Of a stretch of DNA of 64,000 nt, positions 47,960-59,735 are shown in pieces. Positions within the stretch are counted from its first letter, which is position 1. Each line of letters starts with the position of its first letter. The notes beneath the pieces are model-generated. The model was not told the origin of the DNA. It saw only the letters and a list, made by a program, of their open reading frames with translations, and did no database searches. The stretch spans positions 208,653 through 272,652 of the forward strand of contig WELB01000082.1 of assembly GCA_009602725.1 (NCBI GenBank). Direction: 5' to 3'. A program made the position numbers and the translations under genes. This DNA is from Spirogloea muscicola. Its lineage: Eukaryota; Streptophyta; Zygnematophyceae; Spirogloeales; Spirogloeaceae.

Positions 47960-48690
47960 TCCCGCCGCCGCCGCCGCCGCCGCCGCCGCCTGCGCCTGCA
48001 GCCCCGATCCAAAGAAACTGATGGAATGGCTAATCCCAACCATTAAGAAAGGGCTCGCCCATTGAGGATATGGGCTGGAACAGCCAGCCCAAGAAAAGGA
48101 ATGAACACAGTTCAACCATTGCCTTACGTTGCCTTCTGCAGCGAGCACCCTTTACTGGAAGACTGAATAATCTCCAGAACTCCAGATTTACTATATCTAT
48201 TTTCCTCTCTCGTCTGCAGCGGCCATCGAGCGCCGGCAGGGTCAGCGAAGGTGAGCTGCCCGGCTTCAACGCCGCTGCGTCGCCTGCGCCCATTGGGAGT
48301 GCCACTTCTTCTTATTTGGCCACTCTAAGTGGCCGCTCAAGTGGCCACTCAAGTGGCCACTTCGCTTCAGCGAGAGAGACACTTCCAGTAGAGGGCGATG
48401 GCTGTGATTGGCTGTGATTGACTGCTTTCAAGCATTGTCCATTAACCATTGTGCATTCTTTTTGGGCTGGCTTTGCCAGCCCCTCTTCTCTATGGGCGAG
48501 CACTTCTCTTTCCGGCTGGGCTGCACGTCTTTCTAATTTGCGGCTCCCAACTAGAGGTTACTAAGTGATCATCCTTCCGCGAAAGCTTTGGAAAAGCGCT
48601 TCTTAGCCCCTCTGTACCTTGTCAATGCTTTTCGGGCTGGCTGTGCACAGCCCTTTGCCCCTTTGGGAGAGCCACTTTCTTTCNTCGGCG
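47960..48690. repeat. Hairpin-family cluster abutting the ARM-gene start
   Basis: A (CCG)n run at 47962-47990 is followed by hairpin units at 48050-48115 (-), 48455-48510 (+) and 48610-48680 (+), and by three copies of AAGTGGCCACTC at 48328-48362. The last unit ends at the single N (48684), six bases before the ARM-gene ATG, so the true promoter may be missing. Confidence 0.6.
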
Positions 48691-50701
48691 ATGGCGCCGG
48701 GCCAGTACCGCCGCACGTGGTCGAGCAACGACCCGAGCGGAGGCCGGATGGCCGGGCCGACGGGCGCCGCCCTCGACCCCGCGCCGCAGCTGCAGCGGCT
48801 CACGTCCAACCTGGTGGCCATCCAGGGCGGCTACCGCTACGAGGACTCCAGCACCTCGCCGGTCACGCCCTCGGGCTGGCAGCGCCGCCAGGCGACCGCT
48901 GGGCCTGCCGGCGCCGCCGCTGCCGGCGGCGGCGAGCAAGGCCAGGAGGCGAGCGAAGTCCTGGTCGAGTCCCTCATCGCCGACATCACGGTACGTCGCC
49001 GGCTGCCCTGCGGTCACCCAGATGGTTTGCCACTGGCGAGCGCCGCCTGTGTCAGTGACCGGCGTGGCGACGAGGCAGGAGACCGGCTGACTTGCTGCTC
49101 GTAGCATCTCCTGCTGCAGGATGGGAACTTGGAGGAGAAGCGGAACGCAGCCGCAGAGCTCCGCAGGCTCGCGCGCTTCAGTACGGAGAACCGCGAGCGC
49201 ATCTCCACTGCCGGCGCCGTGCCGCCACTCGTCTCCATGATTTCGTCCAACGACGGCCTCGCTGTGGAGAACGCCGTCACTGCCCTCCTCAACCTCTCCA
49301 TCCTCGACAGCAACAAGGTGATGCATGTGCTCCTCGATTGTTGTTGACACTACAATCACCAACTTCGTTCTGCTCCTTGTGTGGACACAACTTCCAGACA
49401 TGACACATCTCAATTTACGTACGCAAAGTTGTTTGTGGTCTGGCAGCCGCCGAGGCCTAGCAGACAATGCTGCGCGGGGCTTTCACATGCACCTTCTCAC
49501 CCAATCGCAGAGCTCTGTCTTCCCACTGGTTGGGCGTGCAGTACAAACTTGCAGCGGCAGGTGCCATTGGACCTCTAGTGGTTGTGCTGTCGACTGGCAC
49601 CACCACGGCACGCGAGAACGCTGCCGCCACGCTTTTCTCCCTCGCACTTCTTGACGAGAACAAGGTGGGGTTTTGCATATTTCAACCTTGACCTCTATTC
49701 CACTTGCATCACCGTTGCCCGTCTTTTTGCCACGAAGCCTGCTCGATCTGCAGGCAGGCAGTATGAGGAATAGCTTGCTCATGTCCATGCCACTGGGCGT
49801 TGACGGGCGGCAGCTGTAGCTTCGGCGATGGCAGGTGGCGATTGGTGAGGCAGGCGCAATTGGGCCACTGGTGGATATGCTAACGCATGGGACGCCGCGC
49901 GGCAAGAAGGACGCCGCGACAGCACTCTTCAATCTCTCCATTCACCCTGAGAACAAGCTTCAGATCATCCAGGCGCAAGCCGTGCCGGTCCGCCTCAAGC
50001 CACATCCATGCCATTGCAGCAGTAGCCCTTGAGCAGGGCGCGGAGCTTTGCTCACAGTAGATGGCTACGAGTTGACATCTTGATCAGACCTTCTGACAGC
50101 CGCTCTGCAACTGTATGTGTTCTTGCAGCCGCTGGTGAACCTGATGCTGGACGTGCAGTCGGGGCTGGTGGATAAGGCGGTCGCAGTCTTATCCACCCTG
50201 GCGACCGTGCCGCGTGGCCGCGAGGCGATCGGCGTCGAGGAGCACGGGATCAGCGGTCTCGTGGACGTTGTCGAGGCGGGGTCGCAGCGTGGCAAGGAGA
50301 ACGCTGCTGCCGCTTTGCTGCAGCTCGCAAACAACTCGCCGGCTCATTGCGCCGCTGTCCTACGCAGCGGGCCTATCCCCGCGCTGGTCGCGCTCACCCA
50401 GTCTGGGACGCCGCGCGCCCGGGAGAAGGTGGGTTGCCTGGCCAGCAGTCCCACTTTAAGAGTTGGATCAGATGACGGGGTCGGCTGCACCTCATGATTA
50501 TGTCCCAAACTTTCCCGCACCTGTCCCTTTCAAAGGTTAATTTTGCCATGCTTTCACTGAGTGGAAACATTGTCACTGAGTCATTGTGAAATCAGAGACT
50601 CCAGTCCGCAAGAATCTCTGACTGTTGCTGGGGCTGGATCGCAGGCAAACATCCTACTGGGCATCTTCCGAGAGCAGCGGCAAGCAAGCCTTGGGAGGTA
50701 A
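48691..50701 (+). CDS. ARM-repeat protein of the plant PUB-like group, without U-box
   Basis: Armadillo repeats form a right-handed superhelix for protein binding. In plants this repeat type usually sits behind a U-box in E3 ligases, but U-box-less members exist. Six exons, 48691-48990, 49120-49317, 49542-49664, 49835-49981, 50129-50428 and 50645-50701, are all in phase and give 374 residues. Repeats are clear: EEKRNAAAELRRLARFSTEN, AVENAVTALLNLSILDSNK, GAIGPLVVVLSTGTTTAREN, KKDAATALFNLSIHPENK, LVDKAVAVLSTLATVPRGRE, GKENAAAALLQLANNSP, then ANILLGIFREQRQ. The first 90 residues are Ser/Pro/Ala-rich with no U-box. It could still be a fragment of a longer gene, since the N at 48684 lies just upstream of the chosen start. 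Confidence 0.85.
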
Positions 50702-51293
50702 CAAAGCTGCGGCCGCCGTGCACGCGGTCGCGACAAACTCAAGGGCCCTGCGCTCTGCCTCACATCGCTGCAGTGGCCAGCCTAGCTGAAATCCCGTGAT
50801 GGATACCAGCTGCCTGGTGCCTTGCAACGGCCTTCTGAAGCCAAAGTCGTGCTGCAGCATCATGCTGCAATGCAAGCCAGTGTTCACTGCTTCAGGCCCT
50901 AGCTACTGCTACTGCAAGGAGCCAGGAGTCTTGCAGGAGGTTACATGAAACTGGCATGTTTGGCATGGCAACATGTTGTGGTTGCTGAGGCCAGCTCGGT
51001 GCAGCAAGCCACTCGGCCTGGCCTTGTGCATAGCCAAGAGTCCTGCTCAAAGTTACCAGGCATGCCCACAATGCAGTTGCTGCTGCAAAGACGGTGGAGC
51101 ACTTACTTTAGGTGCTAGAGGCTTTCGAAGCAGCATATGAGGAGGTGAGACTTGGTGTCAGCAGAGTTGACCCTCCACTCCCAATAATACAATAGGACAA
51201 TAGTACTTGCCACAGCATGCCCAGGTCTGTTGTCAATTCGCAGCCACTGCGTCACCTTCTAGCGTGAAGGGATCACAGCCAGGTGATACCTCT
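50702..51293. other. Tail-to-tail intergenic region, nothing recognised
   Basis: It separates the 3' ends of the ARM and methyltransferase genes. No gene, repeat or RNA is recognised. Confidence 0.5.
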
Positions 51294-54200
51294 TTAGCGA
51301 GGCAATAAGGGTACGCTGATGTAGAACTGCGTGTTGCTGTAGTCATCGAGCAGTGGGTTGAAGCCACTGCGTGTGGACGTGCGCTTGATGTCGCCGTAGC
51401 GCTGCATCATGCTTGCTGTGCTGACCTGAAATCAAGATTTGCCCCTTAGCCTCTCTGGCTCCACTTGTGTTGGCTTACCATCAAGCACAGCAGCTTGGAT
51501 AATGTGGTCACACAGTAATCTGTGTTGTCGCCACGTGTCGGTGCCAACTTGCAGCAACGATGGCAATATAAATTCAAACATGGCAACATGTTTGAAGGCC
51601 CATATCACGTGCTGTGCGTGAGGCGCTGGCTATGGCAGCAAGTTGGATGCAATTGAGAAGCTCACTATGGCGGATGCACGGCTGCGCAATGGACGGCCTG
51701 CTGCAGTGCGGGCGGCAATCGTGGCAGCGGCACAGGAGTGATCGAGCTGCTCGAGTGCTGTAAAATCTGTTGGAAAGAAGATGTCCACTTGTCTCTGCAC
51801 CACAAGAGTTTTAAGGGTTAACGGCCACATTCAGCGGTGAGAAAGCATAGACCTTTGAGCAAGACTGGCTTCCACATGCTGCTTGATTGCAGATGATTTG
51901 CTGTATGTTGCAATGATTGCCATGCAGAAATCCTGACCAACGCGCCTTTAACTCTAGCCTTGAATACAAGACCTTAGCCCCCAATTGCGGCTCGATACGC
52001 ACCTCTGGCACAATGTATGTTGTGTAATCAGTCGTGACGCCTTTCACCTGCGAGATATGCCGTGCACAGCGGCATGAGGCTCCCTGTGGGTCAGTAAGGA
52101 TCTGAGTGTACGATCTTGACGTGCTCACGGCCCTGATACCAAGGAGCTGCCAGCAGGACAAGGACCGATTGCAAGTATCACCTTGCTTGCGACCAGCGGC
52201 GCACCGTGTCCAGCAATGACCACATCCGGGAGGAAGTCAAAGTCCGCAGCAATTAGCGTCATGTTGGGGTGTACAGCATGCAGTGCCTGCAGAAGCTCCT
52301 GAAGTCAAGATGGACAACAGGCATATCTGAGCCACAGCTTCTGGCAGCCTCAATGCCTCACAGGCACGTGAGCAATACAGGCTCGCCACAGCGTCGGCGC
52401 GGCTGTCAGGGCAGATGTGTACCATGCAGCCGGTTGGGATCCATCGGACCTCCTCCCTGCTCAGGAGCTGGCCCATCCACCTCCTGGCCAGGGTCGCAAG
52501 GCTGCCACCGCCAGCAGCACCTCCTTGTGACGGCTTGTCCAAGACCGTGAGGCACTGCGCCAGGAGCGGGTCGGTGATTGGTCGGAGCATCTCTTGCAGC
52601 CGCACTACTTGCTCGCCGCCGTCCCTTAGAGACGGCAAGCTGTCGTTGAAAGCCGGACCTCCAATCACGTCCTTGCCCTGCGGGGGCGGCATCTCGACCA
52701 GGTATGTCTCCAGCCAGGGCCCGATGGGCCCCTGGCGAATAATGCGGTCGTGCGGCAGGTTGTCCAGGACCTGCGGATCCAGGCAATTGCAGGTGGGCTG
52801 CCGTCAGTTGGTGCCTGTGCTCCTGCCCTCAACTGAGAAGCGGAGCAGAAGCTGAACTATACGAAGCCTCACCTCCAGCATGATGACGAAGCATGGGGTG
52901 TCGTCCGGATGGCCTGCAAAGTCAGAGCTCGTCGGCGATGATAAAGGCAAGCAGCACAATGGCCTTGGCCTCTGCAAGCTTCCATCACATTTCAACCTGC
53001 ACACCATACTAACTTCTACTAAGCCGGCATGTCAACGGACTGCCTTCGAGCATTGGTTTAATTTACCCCATGCCAAGACGTCCTGGGCTCCGTGTTTGCG
53101 GACGTGAAATCGGCCTGCATGGCTCGGCATGCCACGGTGCACGCGCCGCAGCTGCGTATCGGCAAGCCCCGCGCTGATCTCAAATGCCCTGCCAACTGAT
53201 GGAGCTGACAAATCAGACTTTGAAGCTTTAGGCCGAGGACCTTTGGGATGTACTTCAAGGTTTTGGTGGCCTTGCTACAGCACACTGACTAAAGATAGAT
53301 TGATGATAGAGCATTGGCGACAGTACATCAGTGATGGGGCGGGCTGGAGCAGAGGCAGGCGCGTACGTATAAGTCATACTCTCATAGATACCCGGCTGCG
53401 ACCGCTCCTTGATATAGTCAAGAATGTTGACCGCGCATGTCCCGCTCCCGGCTCCAATCTCAAATATCTGTGTAAGTCTTGCAATCGACCACGTCAGCAC
53501 ACTTACTTTTGCCAATGTGTCACTGCTGTAGGAGAGGCAGCGCAGGGATTTACAAAGCAAAAATTTGTGTATAAGCACACAATGATAGGAGAATCATGTT
53601 CATGTACATTTTGACTTTATGGGCCTCCCTATGGCAGCAGATCGTGTCTGCATGCGGAGACTGACTCCAGTGATTCCTTGCCTCCTAAACCTCTACCTTG
53701 ACATGCCTTACTTCCCTGTTGCCTGTCTGATGCGATATGCGTGTGGACTAAGCCTGCACTCTGAAGCCGTCTGCAGACATTCGACCGCACTTCCCACCAG
53801 GTCCTTGCAGATTGGAGGAGGTTGAAGCTCACTTAACAGCGCGGCCTGTCACAGTGACTTCACAAGAGGGAAAAGGAAGTGTCTTGCACCTTTAGTGGCG
53901 CGGTAGAGTCCTCGTGCTGCCGCAGGATGTACTCAGCGAGAGCATTCCCATACCACGGCTGCTCAAAAGCGTGACGATAAGACTTCAGAAGGGCTTACTG
54001 CATCGATTCACCTGAGCCCGTCCACTGTGAAGCTCACCTAGACCATCTCAGATTGATGCTACTAGTCGCATTTCACGGTCACTTCAACGCAGTTAGTGGT
54101 ACTAAGGCCCGTCACAGAAGCGAGAGACTAAAGCCCGGCCAAGTGCAGCTCTCATCGACGACCACTGGCACCTACCTCGCAGTCTGAAGTAAGAGCCAAG

Positions 54201-54330
54201 TGCAGCTTTGTGCCAAGATGCAGCTCAAGAGGCGCCGACGCTTACCTGGAAGACCTCGACGGGCGTGAGCCACGCGGTGTCCCGCTCAGCGTAGAGGCGC
54301 CGCAGCAGCGCCTGGTATTCCTCGCGGCCT
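51294..54330 (-). CDS. MidA/NDUFAF7-type (DUF185) SAM-dependent methyltransferase
   Basis: NDUFAF7 dimethylates an arginine of a complex I subunit in mitochondria; plants have this and a related paralogue. The model runs from the exon ending near 54245 (EEYQALLRRLYAERDTAWLT, PVEVFQ), then PWYGNALAEYILRQHED (about 53960-53890) and the SAM site IFEIGAGSGTCAVNILDYIK (about 53465). Next are EISAGLADTQLRRVHRGMPS (about 53180), PCFVIMLE (about 52900), VLDNLPHDRIIRQGPIGPWL (about 52770) and MTLIAADFDFLPDVVIAGHG (about 52260). It ends with GVTTDYTTYIVPE (about 52040), VDIFFPTDFTALEQLDHS (about 51790) and SGFNPLLDDYSNTQFYISVP to TAA 51296-51294. The C-terminal motif matches the plant branch. The N-terminus is unclear because of a (GCC)n run and an N at 54446; the end coordinate is approximate. 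Confidence 0.85.
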
Positions 54331-54380
54331 GGCGGGCAAGGCGGCGCGGCAGGCCGTCGGCATTTCTCGTCAGCGCCGCT

Positions 54381-54414
<34 letters not shown>

Positions 54415-54511
54415 CGATGAGTCTCTCGTGGCGGCGGCGAAGAGGNCGCTCCAGGAAAGCCTCTGACGCTCTCAGTCCGAGTGACTCTCTCAGCGCAGCG
54501 CTGAGCTGAGC

Positions 54512-54542
<31 letters not shown>

Positions 54543-55790
54543 CCGCAGGCCAACGCGCCATGAGCCTCCATCTACCGCTGCCGGCTGCTGTTGCGGCCGC
54601 CGCAACCGCAGCGACGGCCGCCCTCGCTGGCGCCGCCGCTGCTGGCCTTGCTGCCGCGTTCGCCGCCGCCGGCAGGCCGCCGTCGTCGCCTGTGTGCCAG
54701 CCCCGCGGCCGCCATGACGGCGAGGACCATCCCGAAATGTGCCGCTCGCAGCCACAACATCAAATACAAAGGGCTGCTGATTATTTAGGAGCGTCTGAAA
54801 AAGCCAGTCAGCTGCATACAGCCAGAACGGCTGCTGATACTGCATACGGAGGGTGTTTACCACTATACTAGCTCGAGGTTACTGAGAGCCCCCTTGCTAC
54901 CTTCTTAGCAATTAGTATCTTGCCTTTTGCGCCATCCGGCCCCTTCAGACCTTGTCCATTCTTTGGGCTGGCCTCTCACAGCCACCAGTCAATTTGGAAG
55001 CGCTCTCTCTTCCTATACTAGCGGAGCAAAGTTCTGCTAGGAGAATGCTTTGACTTGGATCTCTGCCAAATGTAGGCTCAGGCGTCGTTGCGCTGAGGGC
55101 CTAGCCACAGCAATAGGCTCCGCCTACTCGTTAAGGCAGACCGGAGATGCTGCGCTTGTCGCACCCTGACTGCTGCCAGTCAAGAAGCGGCCACCATTAC
55201 AGCCAAGCCACTTCGCATCCTTACAATATTCGCAGGACAATGATGATAAACAGGACATGTGATGTAGCTGAAGAAAAGCATGCATATGCACACTGCCTTG
55301 CTGTGGCGGCCAACTACACTTGCGCAGAAATGCTGAATCTTGCTTGAGCAAAGCCACAAGGACTCACTGAAGCCTGCACAATTTGCATTTTTTTGATATA
55401 CATTCAGTTGGCTCTCTAGCCATGTGCAATTGCAAGTCACTGCCACTTTTATGGGGCCACTGTGAGCAGACTGCATATGCAGGACTTGGCACGAGCCGCA
55501 ACGGGGCTTGATGTAAGGCCCTCGCCATGAGCTCAAAGACAGTCACCTGAGAGGATGGAGTTGCACATGCAACAGCATCGCCACCCTTCAACGCTACCCT
55601 ACCCTACACACCCTTTGCACGCTCTAGTGAGGGCCAACCATATTACTCTATGTACAGAATGACAACCTGCTGCTCGCTCGAAATCTGGTCAACGCCGCAG
55701 CGTTCACAGCCGTGACCGAGCTTTGTCTAAGGTGCTGCCGTACCCATCCCTCCTGGCAAGTTCAGAGGAGCCTCATGGTGTCCAGCAGCA
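54331..55790. other. GC-rich 5' flank, then intergenic repeats
   Basis: Positions 54375-54415 and 54500-54545 are (GGC/GCC)n runs, with an N at 54446. A frame at 54560-54871 encodes mostly poly-Ala and is not convincing. Positions 54785-54855 resemble a family F arm (GCCAGTCAGCTGCATACAG). A hairpin unit lies at 54935-55000 (GGGCTGGCCTCTCACAGCC). Positions 55010-55790 hold nothing recognised. Confidence 0.5.
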
Positions 55791-55791
55791 G

Positions 55792-57905
55792 CTAGCAGCT
55801 GCAGGCAACTGTGTTCGGCAGTGGTAATGGCTTGGGCCGCCACAGTGTGCGGCCGCGATTGATCTCAACTCCGCTTGCCTGAAGCCGGAGTAGGTGCACA
55901 AACTGCGCCGCTCCTGCAAAAGCGCCATTCTGGGCGCCTGGCGTGGGCTCCTCGTTGCTCGTCAGCGACTCCACGACGTCATCATAGCCACACTCGCGGC
56001 GGTACTCAAGCGTGATCGATGCCAGCTCTGCATCCTCAATGTCTTGCAGCGGCAGCCCCTGCAGCAGCACGTGCCTGTGTGAGTGCCTACAGGGATCGTG
56101 CATGCAATCGTGGCATAGCACCCGGCACACTAGAGCTGGTAGTGATCTTCAGAAGCCAATTGCTGCAGCCTGGAACACTACTGCCAGCACTCACCTCAAG
56201 CATCCAGCCAATGTATGTGACATTGTTCACATGGTGATTCATGTCCAGGTCGCCACGCCGAGGCTGCCACCGAGACCAGCATGAGTGGCTCAGCCTTGAC
56301 ACCAGCACGAGTGGCTTAGCAGCGGCAGCTGACTGATTTTGCTATCAGACCCAACTGTCAAAGGAGGGCAGCTAGTTGTGTGTAAAGGTGGGGGGCGGCG
56401 CCACAGCGCAGCAAAGTGGCAATCCTCACCACCAAATCGCCACGGACAGTCTGCGCAGGGTCCTCAAGCTTGGGTATCTTGTCAACGTGCGCCTCGTCCA
56501 GCGCATACCTGCAAATGCCACAGCTGGAGGCGCTAAGCGGCCAGGGGGGAGTCTAGACGGAGCAGACGGAATCGGAATGCGTCAAGAAGGAAAATGTAAT
56601 GATGGTGGCGTGGCAGCGATAGCGGCAGCGCGGACCTGGGAATCATCGGGCAGAAGACAATGAACTCTCTGCGCACGTCGTCCGGGATGCGCGACAGGCG
56701 TCGAGTGTCCTGGTTCATCATCGCCCATGTGCTGCAGGCGTGCTCGCATGCGCCAGCCGTCAACAATCAGCAGACTGCACTCCACTTTCTGGTGACAGTC
56801 CATCCGTCGTGTTTTGGGCTGTGAAGGGGGTAGTAGCAGCATACCTCGTGCCGCGTCCAATGATTTCGCCCGTTCCAGGGATGCGAATGATCCAGTCGCG
56901 GCGTGTTGACATTCGGCCGTGCTCCTGAAACCACGTGTCGATCTCCACTGACTCTCCCCTGCCACAAATCCCGGCAACGACAATCAGGTGGCTGGCCTCG
57001 TGCGGCCAATGGCTGCAGCAGGCTGGCACTGCCAAAGGCGGCGAGGGCGGCGGCACTCACCACACAGGGTAGCGTGCGACCTCGATGTGCATGCGCGTTG
57101 TCACCCATATGAGGTGGTTGGTGCGCATGGCTGGCGTCGTTGCAAACCCGTCGTTGGAGAAGCCTGCATTGCATGCGTGATTGCACGCCGTCTCCTGCAC
57201 GACCACATTGGTGATTGAGCGGCGGAGGTCCCAAGAATGTATAGCAATAATTAGCAGTTGGAATTCGTCAATGTTGGCGTGAACAGGAGGAACAGGAGGA
57301 GACTCGTCAGGGACGGCAACCAAAGACGACAGCGGAAGCGGCGGCAGCAGGAATGGCCGCTCCGGCGCAGATGTGCAGGGCACCTGCATGAGGTTGGCAA
57401 TGGACTCCATGGACGCCGTCTTCGTGATGCCGACCTCGTAGCACCGTATGGCAAAGCGCTCGCGGTACACCACGTTGCGCGCCAGCTCCTCGGCGGTGGC
57501 ATCATGGAGCCGCCACGGCGTTGCAGCGCCGCCGTTTGCTGGGGGCGGCAGCGTCTTGGGCTCGACGAGGGGCGGGGAGAGGAGGGGTAGCAGCGGGGCG
57601 CGCTCTTGTAGGACGGCGGCGCCGCCGGGCTTGCCGTTGGCTTTAGAAGCTGTGACGGCGGCAGCGGAGGCGGCAGCGGTGGTCGTGGTGGCGGCAGCCA
57701 ACCCGGCGGTGGAGCTGGCAGGCGAGCTGGACAGCAGCGGCCTGCAGACCAGGACATCGGGCCCAGCGCCGGCGCCGAAGCCGGCGCGGGTGAGGCGACA
57801 GGCTGCCGGCCGCAGGGCGTCGCCGAGCGGCGGCGGCGCGGCGAGCCAGCGTGGGAGCCCCACGACGGCGCCACGCTGGCGCGTCGCGGACCAATAGGCG
57901 CCCAT
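55792..57905 (-). CDS. FATA: FATA-type acyl-ACP thioesterase
   Basis: This plastid stromal enzyme releases fatty acids, mainly oleate, from acyl carrier protein. Exon 1 is 57905-57384, with an Arg/Ala-rich leader (MGAYWSATRQRGAVVGLPRW) and then VYRERFAIRCYEVGITKTAS and ESIANLMQ. Exon 2 from 57194 to about 57061 gives ETACNHACNAGFSNDGFATT and HLIWVTTRMHIEVARYPVW. Later exons give GESVEIDTWFQEHGRMSTRR, DWIIRIPGTGEIIGRGT (about 56950), TWAMMNQDTRRLSRIPDDVR (about 56735), DEAHVDKIPKLEDPAQTVRG (about 56510), and RRGDLDMNHHVNNVTYIGWM with the catalytic Asn/His (about 56260). ASITLEYRRECGYDDVVESL (about 56020) follows, to the stop at 55792. WAMMNQDTRRL, IPKLEDPAQ and GDLDMNHHVNNVTYIGW favour FATA over FATB. 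Confidence 0.92.
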
Positions 57906-58319
57906 GCCGCGGCCACCGCCGCCCGCCACGTGGCGCGGGGCCTCGCGGCCCGGTGGTCCCGGCCCCCATGGGGGAGAGCGACTGCGGGCCGGCCGTCGCG
58001 ACAGCGACGTCCGGGCGCTTGTGGGCCGACGGCGGCCCGGCCGCTCGCGGGCCGTTGGGACGGCAGGGAAGCTGCGCCCGTTCCCAGTGGGGAAGCGGTG
58101 TCTCTTCACCACTGAGCGTGGACGGGCCGCCGCTCCCGCAGGAGGGTAGCGGGGCCAGCCCCGACGGCAGCTTCCCGACGGCAGCCTGCCATGGCTCGCC
58201 AAGCGGAAAGCGAAGGGACCGCGAACGGAAGCGACTCGGGCGCCGTCGCGCCACCCGGCGCTCCCCCCTTGCTCTCCCCTTCTCCGGATTGGCCTCCCTT
58301 TCATTTCTATAGCACCGCG
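57906..58319. promoter_or_regulatory. GC-rich 5' flank of FATA
   Basis: GC-rich sequence with frames open on several strands by composition. Positions 58288-58340 resemble family D (CCTCCCTTTCATTTCTATAG, then GCGCGCCTTCTCTC). No gene is recognised. Confidence 0.45.
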
Positions 58320-59735
58320 CGCCTTCTCTCGTCCCCTCTCCTCATTGACCAACCGGAAAGAGAGAATAGCTATTATGCTGAAAATAAAATGTAAAAAACC
58401 TATCAATCTTATGAAAGGCTTTTTCTGTCTGCTGATCAGCAAACAAAACAAGCTTTCCATTGAAAATGTTATGTGGTTATGGAAAAGGCTTTTCATTTCA
58501 AAGCAAATCAATCATTTTGAAACTTTCATTGCCATGTAGGTGTGTAAGGATGCATGCGAATTTCGTCATGGGCTAAAGCGTCTTCCGTTAGCTGCTCACA
58601 ATTAGAGAAAGGGGTATCAACGTATCCTCCTATCAATTCTTGAAAATTCTACTGTGTTTTGCTGAAAAATATACCGTCTCTTTAATTATTACTGATACAG
58701 AATATACATTAATTTCTATACGAAGAACTTGTCATCTAATAGGACGGATTGTCCAACTTCCAGATCCGGTCGTCTTCTAGCGCGCGCTAGGCCTAAATCC
58801 TTATGAAAATATTGTAATTTAAATGGCCATGAAAACATCACAAAGTCATATAAACTCAAAATGGATAGGAGGGGATCCAGGTTGTTTATAAACGGGAGAT
58901 TAACTCAATATCTACCAGATTTATATTTACAATTACTTTTAATGTATTAGCTATCCAAGAGGCTAAATAGTGACAGACACCTATCAGTTCTTTGGTAGAC
59001 TCTTTTCTCCCTAATGCTTTTCACAGAATTATAGCATATCCCTTTCCAGTTATTGTAGATTCAATACAATTTGTATATCTTCTTAACCATCTTACCGAAA
59101 CCCTCTGCCTTTGTCGAGGAAAATCCTCGTACAAGAGGGCAAAACCTCAACGTCAAGGATTGGCTGTGAGATCTCATAGCCAATCCACTTTTCTTTTAGA
59201 TAACTGCAATCGTGACTTAACATACTACCTACAGAAGCAAACGAAAAGCCTATCCAAATGTGAAAACGAAAAGGCAATCTCAAGATTGTGGTATACTAAC
59301 CTGTTTCATAATTGCAAGATTGTGGTGTACTAACCTGTTTCATGATGCAAGAGCCAATCAATGCATTAAAATCAGTGAATAAATTTGTATGAATGGCTAT
59401 TTAAGCGGTGTTCTTAAGTAATAAAGGTCTTTTTCCAGGGAACAGGTTTACCCCCAAACTTGGATCTTTGTAAATAAAATAAATAAATCACCACAGATTG
59501 CCTGAGAAGTAGGTCCATGATTCTGATCAATACTTCGTAAACAACAACGCTCTGTTCCCAAACTGAATACAGGACCTATGTTCCATGCTACTATCTTCGT
59601 GATCAGTCTGAAAAAGAGATTCTGAGAGAAAAGTTAACAGCTACACAAATTAGTCCTATAGAAATAAGAAAGAATATCTGTAGAAAAACCCAATGATAAA
59701 TGGAGGCTTTTAATCAAGCAGCTTGTACAATGTAA
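58320..59735. other. AT-rich island of foreign composition
   Basis: About 1.4 kb of strongly AT-rich DNA lies between GC-rich flanks. It holds open frames unlike the rest of the window: one on the plus strand near 58590-58780 containing TIRERGINVSSYQFL, FAEKYTVSLIITDTEYTLIS and HLIGRIVQLPDPVVF before a stop, and one at 58992-59333 containing FHRIIAYPFPVIVDSIQFVY. A 34-bp tandem repeat (CAAGATTGTGGTATACTAAC) is at 59281-59347. No terminal repeats were found. A nuclear copy of organelle DNA is the first guess; an unknown mobile element is the other. I do not recognise either protein. Confidence 0.5.

Noticed and set aside
51294-54330. PRMT5-type arginine methyltransferase
   Set aside because: First impression. 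The GAGSGTC SAM motif and the C-terminal FNPLLDDYSNTQFY match the MidA/NDUFAF7 (DUF185) family instead.
54560-54871. 103-codon plus-strand frame, Ala-rich
   Set aside because: Mostly poly-Ala from a (GCC)n region opposite the methyltransferase 5' end, running into a family F arm. No conserved segment.
55792-57905. FATB call for the thioesterase
   Set aside because: Signature blocks (WAMMNQDTRRL, IPKLEDPAQ, GDLDMNHHVNNVTYIGW) fit FATA better than FATB.
57057-58511. 484-codon minus-strand open frame
   Set aside because: Only the FATA exons inside it are real; the rest is intron, GC-rich 5' flank and the edge of the AT-rich island.
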